A stretch of 64,000 bases of DNA from Amycolatopsis camponoti (GCF_902497555.1 NZ_CABVGP010000003.1:1-64000), one strand, 5' to 3'; shown: positions 53,084 to 61,675, counted from the first letter of the stretch. Program-made: numbers and translations. The notes: generated by a model not told the origin, from the letters alone.

Positions 53084-53728
53084 TTAACGCACGAGCCCGG
53101 TGCGATAGGCGTAGACCACCGCCTGCACGCGATCGCGCAGGTCCAGCTTCGTCAGGATGCGCGACACGTACGTCTTGACCGTCTCCTGGCTGATCACCAG
53201 CGCCGCGGCGATCTCGCTGTTCGACAGCCCGTCCGCGATCAGCCGCAGCACCTCCAGTTCCCGTGGCGCCAATGCGACTTCGCCGGACGCGGCGGGCCGG
53301 ATCCGCGCCGCGTACTGGCCGACCAGCCGGCGCGTCACCTCCGGGTCCAGCAGCGCCGCGCCGGTCGCGACGGTCCGGATGCCGTGCAGCAGCTGCGCCG
53401 GCGGCGCGTCCTTGAGCAGGAACCCGCTGGCCCCCGCGCGCAACGCCTCGTAGACGTACTCGTCGAGGTTGAACGTCGTCACCACCAGCACCTTGACCGG
53501 CTGCGCCACGCCGGCGCCGGCGAGCAGGCGCGTCGCCTCGATGCCGTCCAGCACCGGCATCCGGACGTCCATCACCACGACGTCCGGCCGCAGCGACCCG
53601 GCGAGGTCGACCGCCGCGCGCCCGTCCGCGCACTCGGCGACGACCTCGAGGTCGGGCTGTGCGTCGATGATCGTCGCGAACCCGGTGCGGATCAGCGCTT
53701 GGTCGTCGCAGACGAGAACCTTGATCAC
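53084..53728 (-). CDS. NarL/LuxR-family response regulator
   Basis: A 214-residue regulator. Receiver domain: acidic pocket VLVCDDQ, phosphoacceptor Asp in VVVMDVRMP, conserved Lys in FLLKDAPP. The LuxR-type helix-turn-helix is at the end (LAPRELEVLRLIADGLSNSE, VISQETVKTYVSRILTKL). It overlaps the kinase stop by four bases. The terminator at 52913-52946 lies 138 bases downstream. Confidence 0.94.
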   Translation of the reverse strand: MIKVLVCDDQALIRTGFATIIDAQPDLEVVAECADGRAAVDLAGSLRPDVVVMDVRMPVLDGIEATRLLAGAGVAQPVKVLVVTTFNLDEYVYEALRAGASGFLLKDAPPAQLLHGIRTVATGAALLDPEVTRRLVGQYAARIRPAASGEVALAPRELEVLRLIADGLSNSEIAAALVISQETVKTYVSRILTKLDLRDRVQAVVYAYRTGLVR

Positions 53729-54882
53729 GACGACCTTTCCGCAGGAATCCGGGCCCGGACGACGAACCCGCCGCCGTCACGATCGCCCGCGGTGAACTCG
53801 CCGCCGAGCGCGCTGACGCGTTCGCGGAGCCCGGCCAAGCCGCGCCCGCTCCCCCGCAACGACACCGGGCCGCCGGGGGCGCCCCCGTTTTCCACGCTAC
53901 CGGCGGGCACCGACAGTTTCGGGCCGTCGGTGGCCACCTCGACGAAGGTGTCCACATCACCGCGGCGCACCCGGACCTCGGTGTGGCGGCCGTGCGCGTG
54001 CTTGAGCGCGTTCGTCAGCGCCTCCTGCACGACGCGGTAGACGACGTCGTCGGCGACCGGCGTACCGGCCTCGGTGAACTCGATCGGCTGGCCGGACCGC
54101 CGCGTCTGCTCCACCAGGGTCCGCAGGGACCCGACGGGAAGCCGTTCGGCGCCGTGGTCGGGGTTGAGCAGGTCGAGCAGCTGCCGCAGGTCCGCGATGG
54201 CCAGCCGGCCGGTGTCGGTGACCGCGGTCAGCGCCTGGTCGAGCCGCTCCGGCGCGGCGGTCAGGTAGCGCGCCGCCTCGGTCTGCACGACCATCGCCGT
54301 CACGTGGTGGGTGACGACGTCGTGCAGTTCGCGGGCGATGCGCGTCCGTTCCGCGGTGCGGGTGCTCTCGGCGACGAAGCGGCGGTGCTCCGCCTCGGCT
54401 GCGCGGGTCTGCCGCAGCCAGGCGCCGATGCCCCACGCGAGGGCCAGCGCCAGGTAGAACGTGACGAAGCCGGTCACGCCCTCGGTCGATCCGCGCCGGG
54501 CGAGCGCGAAGGCCAGCGGGACGTACGCCGCGGACGCGACGGCCACCGTCGTCCACCGGAAGCGCCCGAGGTGGGCCGCCGCGCTCAGCAGCGCGATCGG
54601 CAACGCGGTGCCGGAAACCGTGTGGTAGCCCCAAAGCTGGTCGACGGCGAAGCCGAGCGACACGAGCGCGAGGCACGCGGCCGGCCACCGCCGCCGCACG
54701 GCCAGCGGCAGGCATTCGACGGCGATGACCACGAAGCCCAGTGCGTCCATGGGCCGCGTCGGCAGGTCCCCGACCTGGGTCCCGTGCCCGCCCAGCGCGG
54801 GGATCAGCGCCAGGCCGGCGAGGAGCAGCCCCAGCGCGAGGTCCCGGACCGTGACGTCGAGCCGCCGCCAGTGGTCGATCAC
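53725..54882 (-). CDS. Sensor histidine kinase, NarL-partner type (HisKA_3)
   Basis: A 385-residue kinase with about five N-terminal membrane helices (GLLLAGLALIPALG to FYLALALAWGIGAW), the HisKA_3 box RTRIARELHDVVTHHVTAMV with the phosphorylated His, and ATPase motifs (VVQEALTNALKHA, GSGRGLAGLRERV). GTG 54882 overlaps the CPBP gene stop. It forms a pair with the NarL-type regulator; the signal is unknown. Confidence 0.93.
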   Translation of the reverse strand: MIDHWRRLDVTVRDLALGLLLAGLALIPALGGHGTQVGDLPTRPMDALGFVVIAVECLPLAVRRRWPAACLALVSLGFAVDQLWGYHTVSGTALPIALLSAAAHLGRFRWTTVAVASAAYVPLAFALARRGSTEGVTGFVTFYLALALAWGIGAWLRQTRAAEAEHRRFVAESTRTAERTRIARELHDVVTHHVTAMVVQTEAARYLTAAPERLDQALTAVTDTGRLAIADLRQLLDLLNPDHGAERLPVGSLRTLVEQTRRSGQPIEFTEAGTPVADDVVYRVVQEALTNALKHAHGRHTEVRVRRGDVDTFVEVATDGPKLSVPAGSVENGGAPGGPVSLRGSGRGLAGLRERVSALGGEFTAGDRDGGGFVVRARIPAERSS

Positions 54883-55694
54883 GGGACGAGCGTAGCGGCG
54901 TCGCGACGCCGGAGCGGAACGATGTTCCCGCGCCGGCGGGCGAGCACCATGAACACGGTCGTGACGACGATCCCGGCCAGCACCGAATAGACGCTCCCCT
55001 CCGGCCCGAACTCGCCCCCGCTGATCGCGGTGGGACCGGACATGACGCCGTCCAGCAGGCCCTTCGGGGCGTCGGTGCCGGAGACCTGGGTGCCGAAGAG
55101 GCCGCCCTCGGCGAAGTTCCACGCGAAGTGCAGCCCGATCGGCACCCAGAGGTTCCGGGTGGCGGCGTAGGCGGCGGCGAGCATGCCCCCGGCTTCGACG
55201 GCGATGGCGATGGCACCCCAGAGGGTGGCGTGGGCGTTGAAGAGGTGCGAAAGGCCGAAGAGCAGCCCGGTCAGCGTCAGCGCGGCCCAGGTACCGATGC
55301 GTCCCTCGACGAACCGGAAGAGGATGCCCCGGAAGACCAGCTCTTCGGTGACGGCGGCCGCGGCGCTGAACCCGAACAACGCGAGGGCACCGGCGAGCGA
55401 GCCCCAGCCGAGCACCTCGTAGCCACCACTCAGGGCGATGGCCGCGATGACGAGCACGAACAACCCGGTCCCGAGCACGAGGCCCCGCCCCAGCGCGGCG
55501 CGGTTCTTCGCGATCTCGACCGGAACGCGGTCCTCGGTCTTCCGCACGATCCACCGGTAGGCGACCACGGCGAGGACGGCGGTGCCGAGCCCGAGGACGA
55601 GGGTGAGCAGGGTGTTCCACTGCACGGCACTGACGGCCAGGCTGCCGGCCATGGCCACGGCGGCCACGGTCACGAGCTGCAACAACAGTCGCAC
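54879..55694 (-). CDS. CPBP family intramembrane metalloprotease
   Basis: A 271-residue membrane protein with about eight helices. The CPBP/Abi motifs are present: EELVFRGILFRFVE (Glu-Glu and Arg) and FGLSHLFNAH (His), followed by GLHFAWNF. These proteases cleave in the membrane and serve in bacteriocin immunity or prenyl-protein processing. It is the first gene of an operon with the two-component system, so it may be part of its signal path. Confidence 0.88.
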   Translation of the reverse strand: MRLLLQLVTVAAVAMAGSLAVSAVQWNTLLTLVLGLGTAVLAVVAYRWIVRKTEDRVPVEIAKNRAALGRGLVLGTGLFVLVIAAIALSGGYEVLGWGSLAGALALFGFSAAAAVTEELVFRGILFRFVEGRIGTWAALTLTGLLFGLSHLFNAHATLWGAIAIAVEAGGMLAAAYAATRNLWVPIGLHFAWNFAEGGLFGTQVSGTDAPKGLLDGVMSGPTAISGGEFGPEGSVYSVLAGIVVTTVFMVLARRRGNIVPLRRRDAATLVP

Positions 55695-55855
55695 GACGAC
55701 TCCTTCGCATTCCCGCGGCGGAAGTGCTGCGGTCGAGGGAAACGCTAGGGATTTCAGCGCCGGGAAACGTCACCGTGGAGAGGACAGTCGGGTGTAGCTC
55801 GCGAGGGGGATACGCCGCACGCCGGCCGGGCCTCGAACCCGTGTACCGACGGAAG

Positions 55856-56581
55856 TCAGCAAGACCCGCTTCGCCCGGTCGCTTCGGGCGGCACGCCCGG
55901 GAAGGTGCCGATATCGGGCAGCGAAAAGCGAGCCACGCCGGTGATCGCGACCAGCAGTTCCGCGACGCCGTCCGGCGTGAACTCCTTGATCTCGTAGTGC
56001 GTGGTGGAATGCGCGTTGAGGAACGACGGGATCTCGTCGACCCGTCGGCCCGGCAGCACGACGGGCAGGATCCGCCGGGTGGCGCGGGGCAGGTCCTGGG
56101 TGATGTTGTCCCGGATCATCGCGGCCTCGAACTGCGCACCGCGCCCCCGGTGCGGTTCCTCGGTGCCCTCCGCCCGTCGCTTGTAGTCCGGGGACGCGAT
56201 CACGAGCACGAAATCCGCTTCGGCGAGCTGATCGATCGCCCAGAGCGACCAGTCCCGGCGACCGTCGTCGGCCCATTGGTCGAGCCGGACGTCGATTCCC
56301 ACGTCGGCGCGCAGGAACGTCGCGAACTCACGAACGAGGTCACGGTGCCGCTCGTCGTCGTGGGAATAGGTGATGAAAACCCTGGGCGGCTTCCCCACGC
56401 CCGGCGTCACCGCGATCGAACCCGAGGACACGGATCGTGGCGGCCGCGATTCCTCGGCCACCTCGCGTTCGGCGACTTCCCGCTGGACATCACCCCCGCG
56501 CACGGAACCGTGGATGGTGCCTCCGAAGATCACCGGCCCGGTGTTCGTCCCGGCGTTGGTGAAGGAGTTCTGCTCGGGCAT
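55856..56581 (-). CDS. SEFIR-domain (TIR-like) protein with N-terminal amyloid-like motif
   Basis: A 241-residue protein. The SEFIR domain, a TIR relative, spans about 70-225: RVFITYSHDDERHRDLVREF, then VRLDQWADD, DFVLVIASPDYKRRA and RRILPVVLPG. Residues 13-30 (NTGPVIFGGTIHGSVRGG) form a Gly/beta-rich motif that recurs at the C-terminus of the neighbouring membrane protein. A linker rich in Glu and Arg joins them. The start is ATG 56581, with GAGGTC six bases upstream, 8 bases from the previous stop. A conflict or signalling role by motif-driven assembly is inference. Confidence 0.85.
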   Translation of the reverse strand: MPEQNSFTNAGTNTGPVIFGGTIHGSVRGGDVQREVAEREVAEESRPPRSVSSGSIAVTPGVGKPPRVFITYSHDDERHRDLVREFATFLRADVGIDVRLDQWADDGRRDWSLWAIDQLAEADFVLVIASPDYKRRAEGTEEPHRGRGAQFEAAMIRDNITQDLPRATRRILPVVLPGRRVDEIPSFLNAHSTTHYEIKEFTPDGVAELLVAITGVARFSLPDIGTFPGVPPEATGRSGSC

Positions 56582-56589
56582 GGAAGACC

Positions 56590-58365
56590 TCAAATCCGGG
56601 GTGCCGGCGCGGAAGTTCCGCCGGAAACATCGCCTTCGACCACGCCGCCGAAGACCATCGGACCGGTGTTGCTGCCGTGGATGGTCACGTTGTTCGTCGT
56701 GACAGCGGCGACCCGGCGCTCGAACGACGCCGGCGAATACCCGGAATCACTGAGCACCTTGCTGATCGCCGGCACCAGCCGGCTTTCCAGCAGCTTCGTG
56801 TACCGCTCGGCGTCGACGACCTGGAAGTAGTCGCGGGCGGCCTCGGCGGCGCCGAGTTCCCGCAACGTGCGCGCCGAGCCGTAGCGATCGGCGTTGAGCG
56901 TGTGCCCGTCGTGCGGTAGCGGCCGGATCACCTTGAGAGCGGCCCAGAAGCGGCCCGGGCCGGTCACCGGGAGCTTCAGCCACCGGAGGACGCCTTGCCA
57001 GACCGGCCGCCACCAGTCCGCGGTCATCGTGTCCCCGGCGCGGAACTCCTGCCGGATCGGCGGGAGCACACACGGCGTCCACTCGATGTACAGGGTGCTC
57101 TCCTCGACGGCCGCGTGCAGGAACGCGGAGAGGACGAGTTCACGGTTCCACGTCTCGACCTGGAAGCAGAGGTAGTACCGCGCCCACTCCCTCGGGCGGT
57201 GGTAGATCCGCTCCGCCTCCTCCGTCGGCAGGTAGTGCGCGGGCGGCTGGGAAACGCTGCCGAGGTAGGGCTTCGTGACCGGCTCGTGCACGTGGTCGAT
57301 CAGGCCCTCGGCCGGGCTGAACACCATGCCTTCGACCCGCAGGTCCCGGAGGCGTTCGTCCGGTGAGAGAGCCGCGTGCCGCTGCAGTTCCTCGACCGCT
57401 TTCCCGACTTCTTCGTAGAACCGCGCGGTGGTGAGTGGCTCTACGGCCGGCGAGGCGACGTCACCCAGCCGCTCCAGCGGCAACGCCAGTGACCACGGAG
57501 TGACACTGGTCCCGGCGCCGACGAACGGGTTGCGCCCCCGGTAGACGACCAGCGGTACCCGGGCGTCGGGCGACTCGGCGACTCGGCCGGCGCGGTGGCG
57601 ATCGAGTGCCCGGCGGAGCCGGGGCGGGCTGCAGAGGAGCGAGAGGCGATCGGATGACGGGCGTTCCACCGCGCCCGGCACCCGGGCACGGCGGCCGAAG
57701 TACCGCCTGACCGTCCGCCAGACGACGACGCGGTCCGCGACCAGGATGACCAGCATCAGCAATGCCGAGGAGCCGGAGATCACGTCCGCGTCCAGTCCGA
57801 ACCAGCCGGGAAGCAGGTTGGCGAAATCGAGCGGATTGGTCTCCGAGCTACCGCGGGCGTACCGGCTCGAAGAACTCTGCAGCGTGGACTCCAGTTCACC
57901 GATCACGGGGAGCAGGGCGGCCACCGTGAGCAGCCAGAACACGGCGAGGAACTTCCCGAAGACGACCAGTCCCGAGCCGGGCCGGCCCCACCGGGCCGAT
58001 TTCCAGATCGGCTTGATCGAAAGCAACGCGGCCCAGGTCAGCCACGCGGCCAGGCCAGGGCCTCCCAAGCTGGTCGTCACGAAGGCGATCGTCAGCAGCC
58101 CGAGAGCACCGTCGCGGAACTTGCGCCGGGTCCGCGCCGCGACGACTTCCGTCAGCACCGTGGCGGTGTCCAGCCCGGGCGTCAACGGCACCTGGCGGGT
58201 GTCTTCGACCAGCAGTTCGCGAACGACGTCGTCGGCATAACGGCGGTCCAGGTGGGCCGCCGCGGCGAGGTAGCGGGTGTTTTCGTCGAGCGGTGGCAGT
58301 TCGGCTTGGGTGTGCTCGGCCGCGGCGAAGCGTGTCCAGTCGGTCGACGGCTCGTGGATGGTCAC
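56590..58365 (-). CDS. Membrane protein with C-terminal amyloid-like motif
   Basis: A 591-residue protein of unrecognised family. Membrane segments lie near residues 90-130, 150-170 and 205-225. A large cytosolic part follows (about 230-550) that contains conserved-looking aromatic stretches (RPREWARYYLCFQVETWNRE, TLYIEWTPCVLPP). The C-terminus (about 566-583) reads NTGPMVFGGVVEGDVSGG, matching the SEFIR protein's N-terminus at 12 of 18 positions. GTG 58365 overlaps the upstream stop. It could be the receptor or membrane effector of the pair. Confidence 0.75.
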   Translation of the reverse strand: MTIHEPSTDWTRFAAAEHTQAELPPLDENTRYLAAAAHLDRRYADDVVRELLVEDTRQVPLTPGLDTATVLTEVVAARTRRKFRDGALGLLTIAFVTTSLGGPGLAAWLTWAALLSIKPIWKSARWGRPGSGLVVFGKFLAVFWLLTVAALLPVIGELESTLQSSSSRYARGSSETNPLDFANLLPGWFGLDADVISGSSALLMLVILVADRVVVWRTVRRYFGRRARVPGAVERPSSDRLSLLCSPPRLRRALDRHRAGRVAESPDARVPLVVYRGRNPFVGAGTSVTPWSLALPLERLGDVASPAVEPLTTARFYEEVGKAVEELQRHAALSPDERLRDLRVEGMVFSPAEGLIDHVHEPVTKPYLGSVSQPPAHYLPTEEAERIYHRPREWARYYLCFQVETWNRELVLSAFLHAAVEESTLYIEWTPCVLPPIRQEFRAGDTMTADWWRPVWQGVLRWLKLPVTGPGRFWAALKVIRPLPHDGHTLNADRYGSARTLRELGAAEAARDYFQVVDAERYTKLLESRLVPAISKVLSDSGYSPASFERRVAAVTTNNVTIHGSNTGPMVFGGVVEGDVSGGTSAPAPRI

Positions 58366-59009
58366 GGGCGGCTCCGGTCGACCATCGTGGTCAGCAGCTC
58401 CGGCATCGGCCCCCACGCCGAGTCCAGGGCGGAAACGTACACGAAGTACTCCGTTCCTCCGGTGCGCCAATAGATCGCGCGCACGTGCCGCGTTCCCTCC
58501 GTCGACGACTCCCAGGTGAACTCCCAGTCGACGGCTTCGCTGCCGCGCACGTCGGTCCGGTCCATCCGGACGCGGTGCAGGCCGGTGAGCCGAGTCGCCG
58601 CGCTCTTCTCCGCGTCCACGTGCGTTTTGACGAGATCACCGCTCGCTTCGCTTGCGCCGTAGCGGACGTAGTGCGATTCGTCGACCGGATCATTGGCCTG
58701 GAAGGAGCCCGGATTCTTCGGTTCGCTCAGCCAGCCTCGCGGGACGACGGTGCTGAACCCCGCGGGTGCGGTGACGGTTTCGTAGCTCTCACCGACCGGC
58801 GCCGGCGTGCTCGGGTAAACCCCGGCCGCCGGGGTCGAAGATTCGTAGCCCGTGGTGGTTCCGGGCGAAACCGAGTCCGTTGCCGAAACCGACTGGACGG
58901 TTTGCCCTTCGCTTCCGTTCACCAGCAGCAGTACCGTTCCGACCGCCGCACAAACAAGGAAGTTCGCCGCGCCGAGAACAGCTGCGAACCGGGTGTTGCT
59001 CGCGGACAT
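58362..59009 (-). CDS. Single-pass membrane or secreted protein, first gene of SEFIR operon
   Basis: A 215-residue protein. One N-terminal membrane helix (AVLGAANFLVCAAVGTVLLL), a Ser/Thr/Pro-rich linker to about 70, then a compact extracellular domain (APAGFSTVVPRGWLSEPKNP, HYVRYGASEASGDLVKTHVD, GTRHVRAIYWRTGGTEYFVY), similar in pattern to PsbP/serine-arginine lipoprotein-type domains. ATG 59009 has GGGGAGGATC. It is coupled to the motif-bearing membrane protein. It may sense the outside; inference. Confidence 0.65.
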   Translation of the reverse strand: MSASNTRFAAVLGAANFLVCAAVGTVLLLVNGSEGQTVQSVSATDSVSPGTTTGYESSTPAAGVYPSTPAPVGESYETVTAPAGFSTVVPRGWLSEPKNPGSFQANDPVDESHYVRYGASEASGDLVKTHVDAEKSAATRLTGLHRVRMDRTDVRGSEAVDWEFTWESSTEGTRHVRAIYWRTGGTEYFVYVSALDSAWGPMPELLTTMVDRSRP

Positions 59010-59111
59010 TTCCAAGATCCTCCCCAAAACTGTGATCTGGCCGCGTAGCCGAGGGCGCAGACCGTAGCATGGTGCCCCCGACCCGATGTGAACACATTGG
59101 AGAATCCTCCC

Positions 59112-59627
59112 GTGAACAGTTCCCTGAAAGATCTTTTCGTCGACTTGAAACGTCTGGAAGACGCGATGACCGCAGATCCTGGCGATGAGGAAATCCGCGA
59201 TCGGCTCGCCCGCGCGCTGGCGGAATCGACCGTGCGGGTACGGAGCCTGACCCGCGATCGCCGTCCGGTCATGACCACGCGGGGGCAGCGGGAGTTCTGC
59301 GCGGCCGCGGCCGACCGGATCATCGAGCTCGGCGCGGGCGGCAACGCCGTTCAGTCGGCGGCCCGATCGCTCCGGAAGGAGATCGAGGCAGGCGAGGCGT
59401 GGACGTGGCGCGCGCCGACCAACGCGTTCGTGCTCAGCACGGCGGCCGCGGCGATCGGCTTGGTCTGGGCGGTCACCGGCGGTCTGCAAGGGGACGTCGG
59501 CGACGTCGCCACAGCCAGTGTGCTGAGCAGTGTCGCGCTCGTCATCGTGACGCTGCGGCACCGGACGCGGCGCTGGCAGATCGAAGCCGACCGGGTCGCG
59601 GCGCTCGTCTGCCGCAACGGCTTGTAG
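59112..59627 (+). CDS. Small membrane protein divergent from SEFIR operon
   Basis: A 171-residue protein from GTG 59112. The first 100 residues are helical and charged (LKDLFVDLKRLEDAMTADPG, AADRIIELGAGGNAVQSAAR). Two membrane helices follow (AFVLSTAAAAIGLVWAV and VATASVLSSVALVIVTL), with a short basic tail. No family recognised. It shares a 102-base promoter region with the SEFIR operon and is next to the att scar. Confidence 0.65.
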   Translation: MNSSLKDLFVDLKRLEDAMTADPGDEEIRDRLARALAESTVRVRSLTRDRRPVMTTRGQREFCAAAADRIIELGAGGNAVQSAARSLRKEIEAGEAWTWRAPTNAFVLSTAAAAIGLVWAVTGGLQGDVGDVATASVLSSVALVIVTLRHRTRRWQIEADRVAALVCRNGL

Positions 59628-59674
59628 CAGCGGCACCGAACGCGACGATCACGTAAGCGCGCGTAGTGCCTTTC

Positions 59675-59718
59675 GGAGCCGCCAAGGGGGCTCGAACCCC
59701 TGACCTTCTGTTTACAAG
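59675..59718 (-). mobile_element. tRNA-Thr(TGT) 3' fragment, probable att scar of an integrated element
   Basis: The minus strand reads as the 3' half of a tRNA: anticodon loop CTTGTAA, ACAG 3' stem, a perfect T-arm AGGGG-TTCGAGC-CCCCT, and acceptor strand TGGCGGC with T73. The 5' half is absent, since the bases before CTTGTAA do not pair with ACAG. Such fragments are left at one end when an element integrates in a tRNA 3' end. By orientation the element should extend to the right, with the intact tRNA-Thr beyond base 64000. Confidence 0.75.
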
Positions 59719-60019
59719 TCCACTGGAAAACGATGTCGACAAGTGTCACCATCGGTCGCAATCTGCCAATAAGTACAGGTCAACCGACCTCTTCACCCTC
59801 GCCAAGTGCCGCCCGGTATCGCACAGTGCCGAGCACTGGTCCAGCACCGGAGCCCCAACGGAGACGCGCTGGCCGCGATTCCGGACCACCGCGACAGCTC
59901 CCAAGAGCCTCATCCACATCATCCAAGCCAGCCACACACCCGCGTCCACGAGTGGCCATCAGCATCAGCGTCGAGCATCAGTTCGGTTCGTCAACAGCCC
60001 GCACCCCAATGAACAGCGA

Positions 60020-60035
60020 TGTGATTTATATCACT
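60020..60035. promoter_or_regulatory. Crp/Fnr-like symmetrical site TGTGA-N6-TCACT
   Basis: TGTGATTTATATCACT has the inverted repeat GTGAT-TTAT-ATCAC and nearly equals the TGTGA-N6-TCACA operator of the Crp/Fnr family. It is unusually AT-rich for this genome. No start codon follows directly on either strand. Confidence 0.45.
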
Positions 60036-60045
60036 TTCAGTCACT

Positions 60046-60071
60046 CCGTTGGCTGCGCGCGCAGCCAACGG
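60046..60071. repeat. 26-base perfect palindrome
   Basis: CCGTTGGCTGCGC is followed at once by its reverse complement, giving a 26-base palindrome without spacer, 11 bases from the Crp-like site. It could be a protein-binding site, an origin or transfer element, or the remains of a terminator for the minus-strand sigma gene. Confidence 0.7.
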
Positions 60072-60225
60072 CGGCGGCTACACCGCGGATCGATAGCCGA
60101 CCGGCGCGAGACTGGTCGTGGACCTACGCCCACGACCTCTCCCACGCCGCTGCTGTAACACCGGCTAGGCGGCTCGCTGTAGTCGGGTCGCTCTCGTCGC
60201 CCTTCAAGCATGAACGAGCCAGTGT

Positions 60226-61542
60226 TCAGCCCGGCGGTGTCCAGGTCGGTTCCTGAGGGGTGCGATCACGTCGTCGCTTTGGCGGGCGGCATGTGCGGCC
60301 CTCTTTGAGCAGCAGACTCAGCACGGCTCCTGTGTAAAAGGGTTGCTGGTAGCGGGGCAGAGCCGCGAGCTCCGTGCGAGTGCGATCGAGCAGCATCTGG
60401 TGGCGTGCTGGTCGGCGGGCTGGCTGGGAGCGTGCCGCAGCCCGCCGAAGCGCGCTGTGGACCCGTACTCGCACTCCCGGTCTGACATTGGCGCGGTACC
60501 GGCAGCACCAGCAGCCGTAGGTGCCGTCCGACCGCAACCAGCCTGCCGCACAGGTGGCACACTGCGGCACCCCAGGTATTTGAGTCAACCAGCGCGGCGC
60601 GAGGAGTTTCGCTTGAGTGATCAAGACCGGTCCGGCCAGCCGGAAGGCAACGAACGCCGCGGAGTCTGACGGGAGTGTGGGTTCGTGGGCGTGTAGGGCT
60701 CGGATCGCGAGGTTGGGGTAGAGCAAGCCGATCCGACGGCTCAACGACTGCGGCACCTGCACCAACCAGACGAACGATCGCCTGGCCAGCAGGAGCAACT
60801 CTCCGGCCACGCGTCGCGCCAGTCGCCGCGGCCAGCCCAAGTACAACCGGATGCGCCGCTGTTGCTCCGGCTTTCGATCCGGCTCCCGGTCCAAGTCCCG
60901 GCCCGGTGCCGCCACGACAAAGGGGTCATCGCGTAGCTTCTTCACGGCGCGGTGTACGTGCACGGCGATCGTCTTTGGATCGCATTTCAGCAGCGCAGCG
61001 ATCTCGGGGTGGCTCATCCCCTCAACATGGCTGAGGTACGTCGCGACCCGCTGCTTCTCGGTCAACTCTGACAGCACTTCGAACACTCGTCGGACGGCGA
61101 CGACCTTCGGCACCGGAGGCTGCAGAACCTGAGAGGTCCACCAGACATTGACCTGGTCTTGCACCTCGGACAAGCTGTGACCCCAACGGCGCGACGACGA
61201 GCGAACACCCTGGCGTACGAGGTTGCGGACGACACCAAACAGGTAAGCGTGTGGTTCTTCCACCTTGGACCAGCCGGCCAGGAGTGCCAGGAACGCGTCT
61301 TGCACTACGCCCTCGCAGTCCACGTCCACGTCGCTCGCCCTGGCTTTCCGTGCCGTGTTTTTAGCAAAGGCAAGCAGAGTTCCCCAATACTCGCGATACG
61401 CCGCGTCGAACTCATTTCCATGGCGCGCCAGCGTGGCGTGGATGCGGGCCTGCTCCGCGTCGCAATTGAACGACCCGCACACGGTGCAGGCGACCGCAGG
61501 GTCGGCTGAGTGCTGCATTGGCCCATCTACGGCGCTAGTCAC
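60226..61542 (-). CDS. ECF-like sigma factor with Cys clusters and long C-terminal extension
   Basis: A 438-residue protein. Region 2 (VVQDAFLALLAGWSKVEEPH, YLFGVVRNLVRQGVR) and region 4 (LSELTEKQRVATYLSHVEGM, PEIAALLKCDPKTIAVHVHR) lie in the first 215 residues. The N-terminus has CTVCGSFNC. The 220-residue tail has a membrane-peripheral basic segment and a zinc-ribbon-like CATCAAGW...CWCC near 355-375. The GTG start overlaps the upstream 46-residue gene. This architecture is not one I recognise and is probably element-borne. Confidence 0.75.
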   Translation of the reverse strand: MTSAVDGPMQHSADPAVACTVCGSFNCDAEQARIHATLARHGNEFDAAYREYWGTLLAFAKNTARKARASDVDVDCEGVVQDAFLALLAGWSKVEEPHAYLFGVVRNLVRQGVRSSSRRWGHSLSEVQDQVNVWWTSQVLQPPVPKVVAVRRVFEVLSELTEKQRVATYLSHVEGMSHPEIAALLKCDPKTIAVHVHRAVKKLRDDPFVVAAPGRDLDREPDRKPEQQRRIRLYLGWPRRLARRVAGELLLLARRSFVWLVQVPQSLSRRIGLLYPNLAIRALHAHEPTLPSDSAAFVAFRLAGPVLITQAKLLAPRWLTQIPGVPQCATCAAGWLRSDGTYGCWCCRYRANVRPGVRVRVHSALRRAAARSQPARRPARHQMLLDRTRTELAALPRYQQPFYTGAVLSLLLKEGRTCRPPKRRRDRTPQEPTWTPPG

Positions 61543-61675
61543 CCTGAGCCTGCCCTTCGTCTACACCCTTATCGTGACGGTCGTCCTTAAGCGTGTGGCG
61601 CTGCACGACCACGGTGGTCAGAGTAAGGACCGTGTTCACGAGAGCCAGAATGGTCTCGATGAGCGTTTCGTTCAC
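61535..61675 (-). CDS. 46-residue small membrane protein
   Basis: GTG 61675 to TAG 61535 encodes one hydrophobic helix (ETLILETI-type start, ILALVNTVLTLTTVVVQ) and a charged tail rich in Asp, His and Lys. Its stop overlaps the sigma factor start by eight bases, so the two are coupled. A membrane anchor or anti-sigma-like partner is possible. Support comes from overlap and helix only; the ribosome site is weak. Confidence 0.45.
   Translation of the reverse strand: MNETLIETILALVNTVLTLTTVVVQRHTLKDDRHDKGVDEGQAQGD

Larger units (their letters stand above)
59719..60225. other. Gene-poor stretch next to att scar
   Basis: No convincing gene in 500 bases. Base composition is visibly less GC-rich than the chromosome to the left. 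It contains the two symmetrical sites listed separately near 60.0 kb. A 67-codon minus-strand frame (59746-59949) has no ribosome site and no recognisable domain. No integrase is visible here, so it may be at the other end of the element. Confidence 0.5.

Noticed and set aside
55795..55870. tRNA-like T-arm pattern (GGCCTCGAACCCGTG on the plus strand)
   Set aside because: The T-stem has a mismatch, no acceptor or anticodon arm can be formed, and the sequence overlaps the end of the SEFIR gene.
59746..59949. 67-codon minus-strand frame beside the att scar
   Set aside because: No ribosome site, no recognisable domain and no similarity to an integrase C-terminus that I can see.
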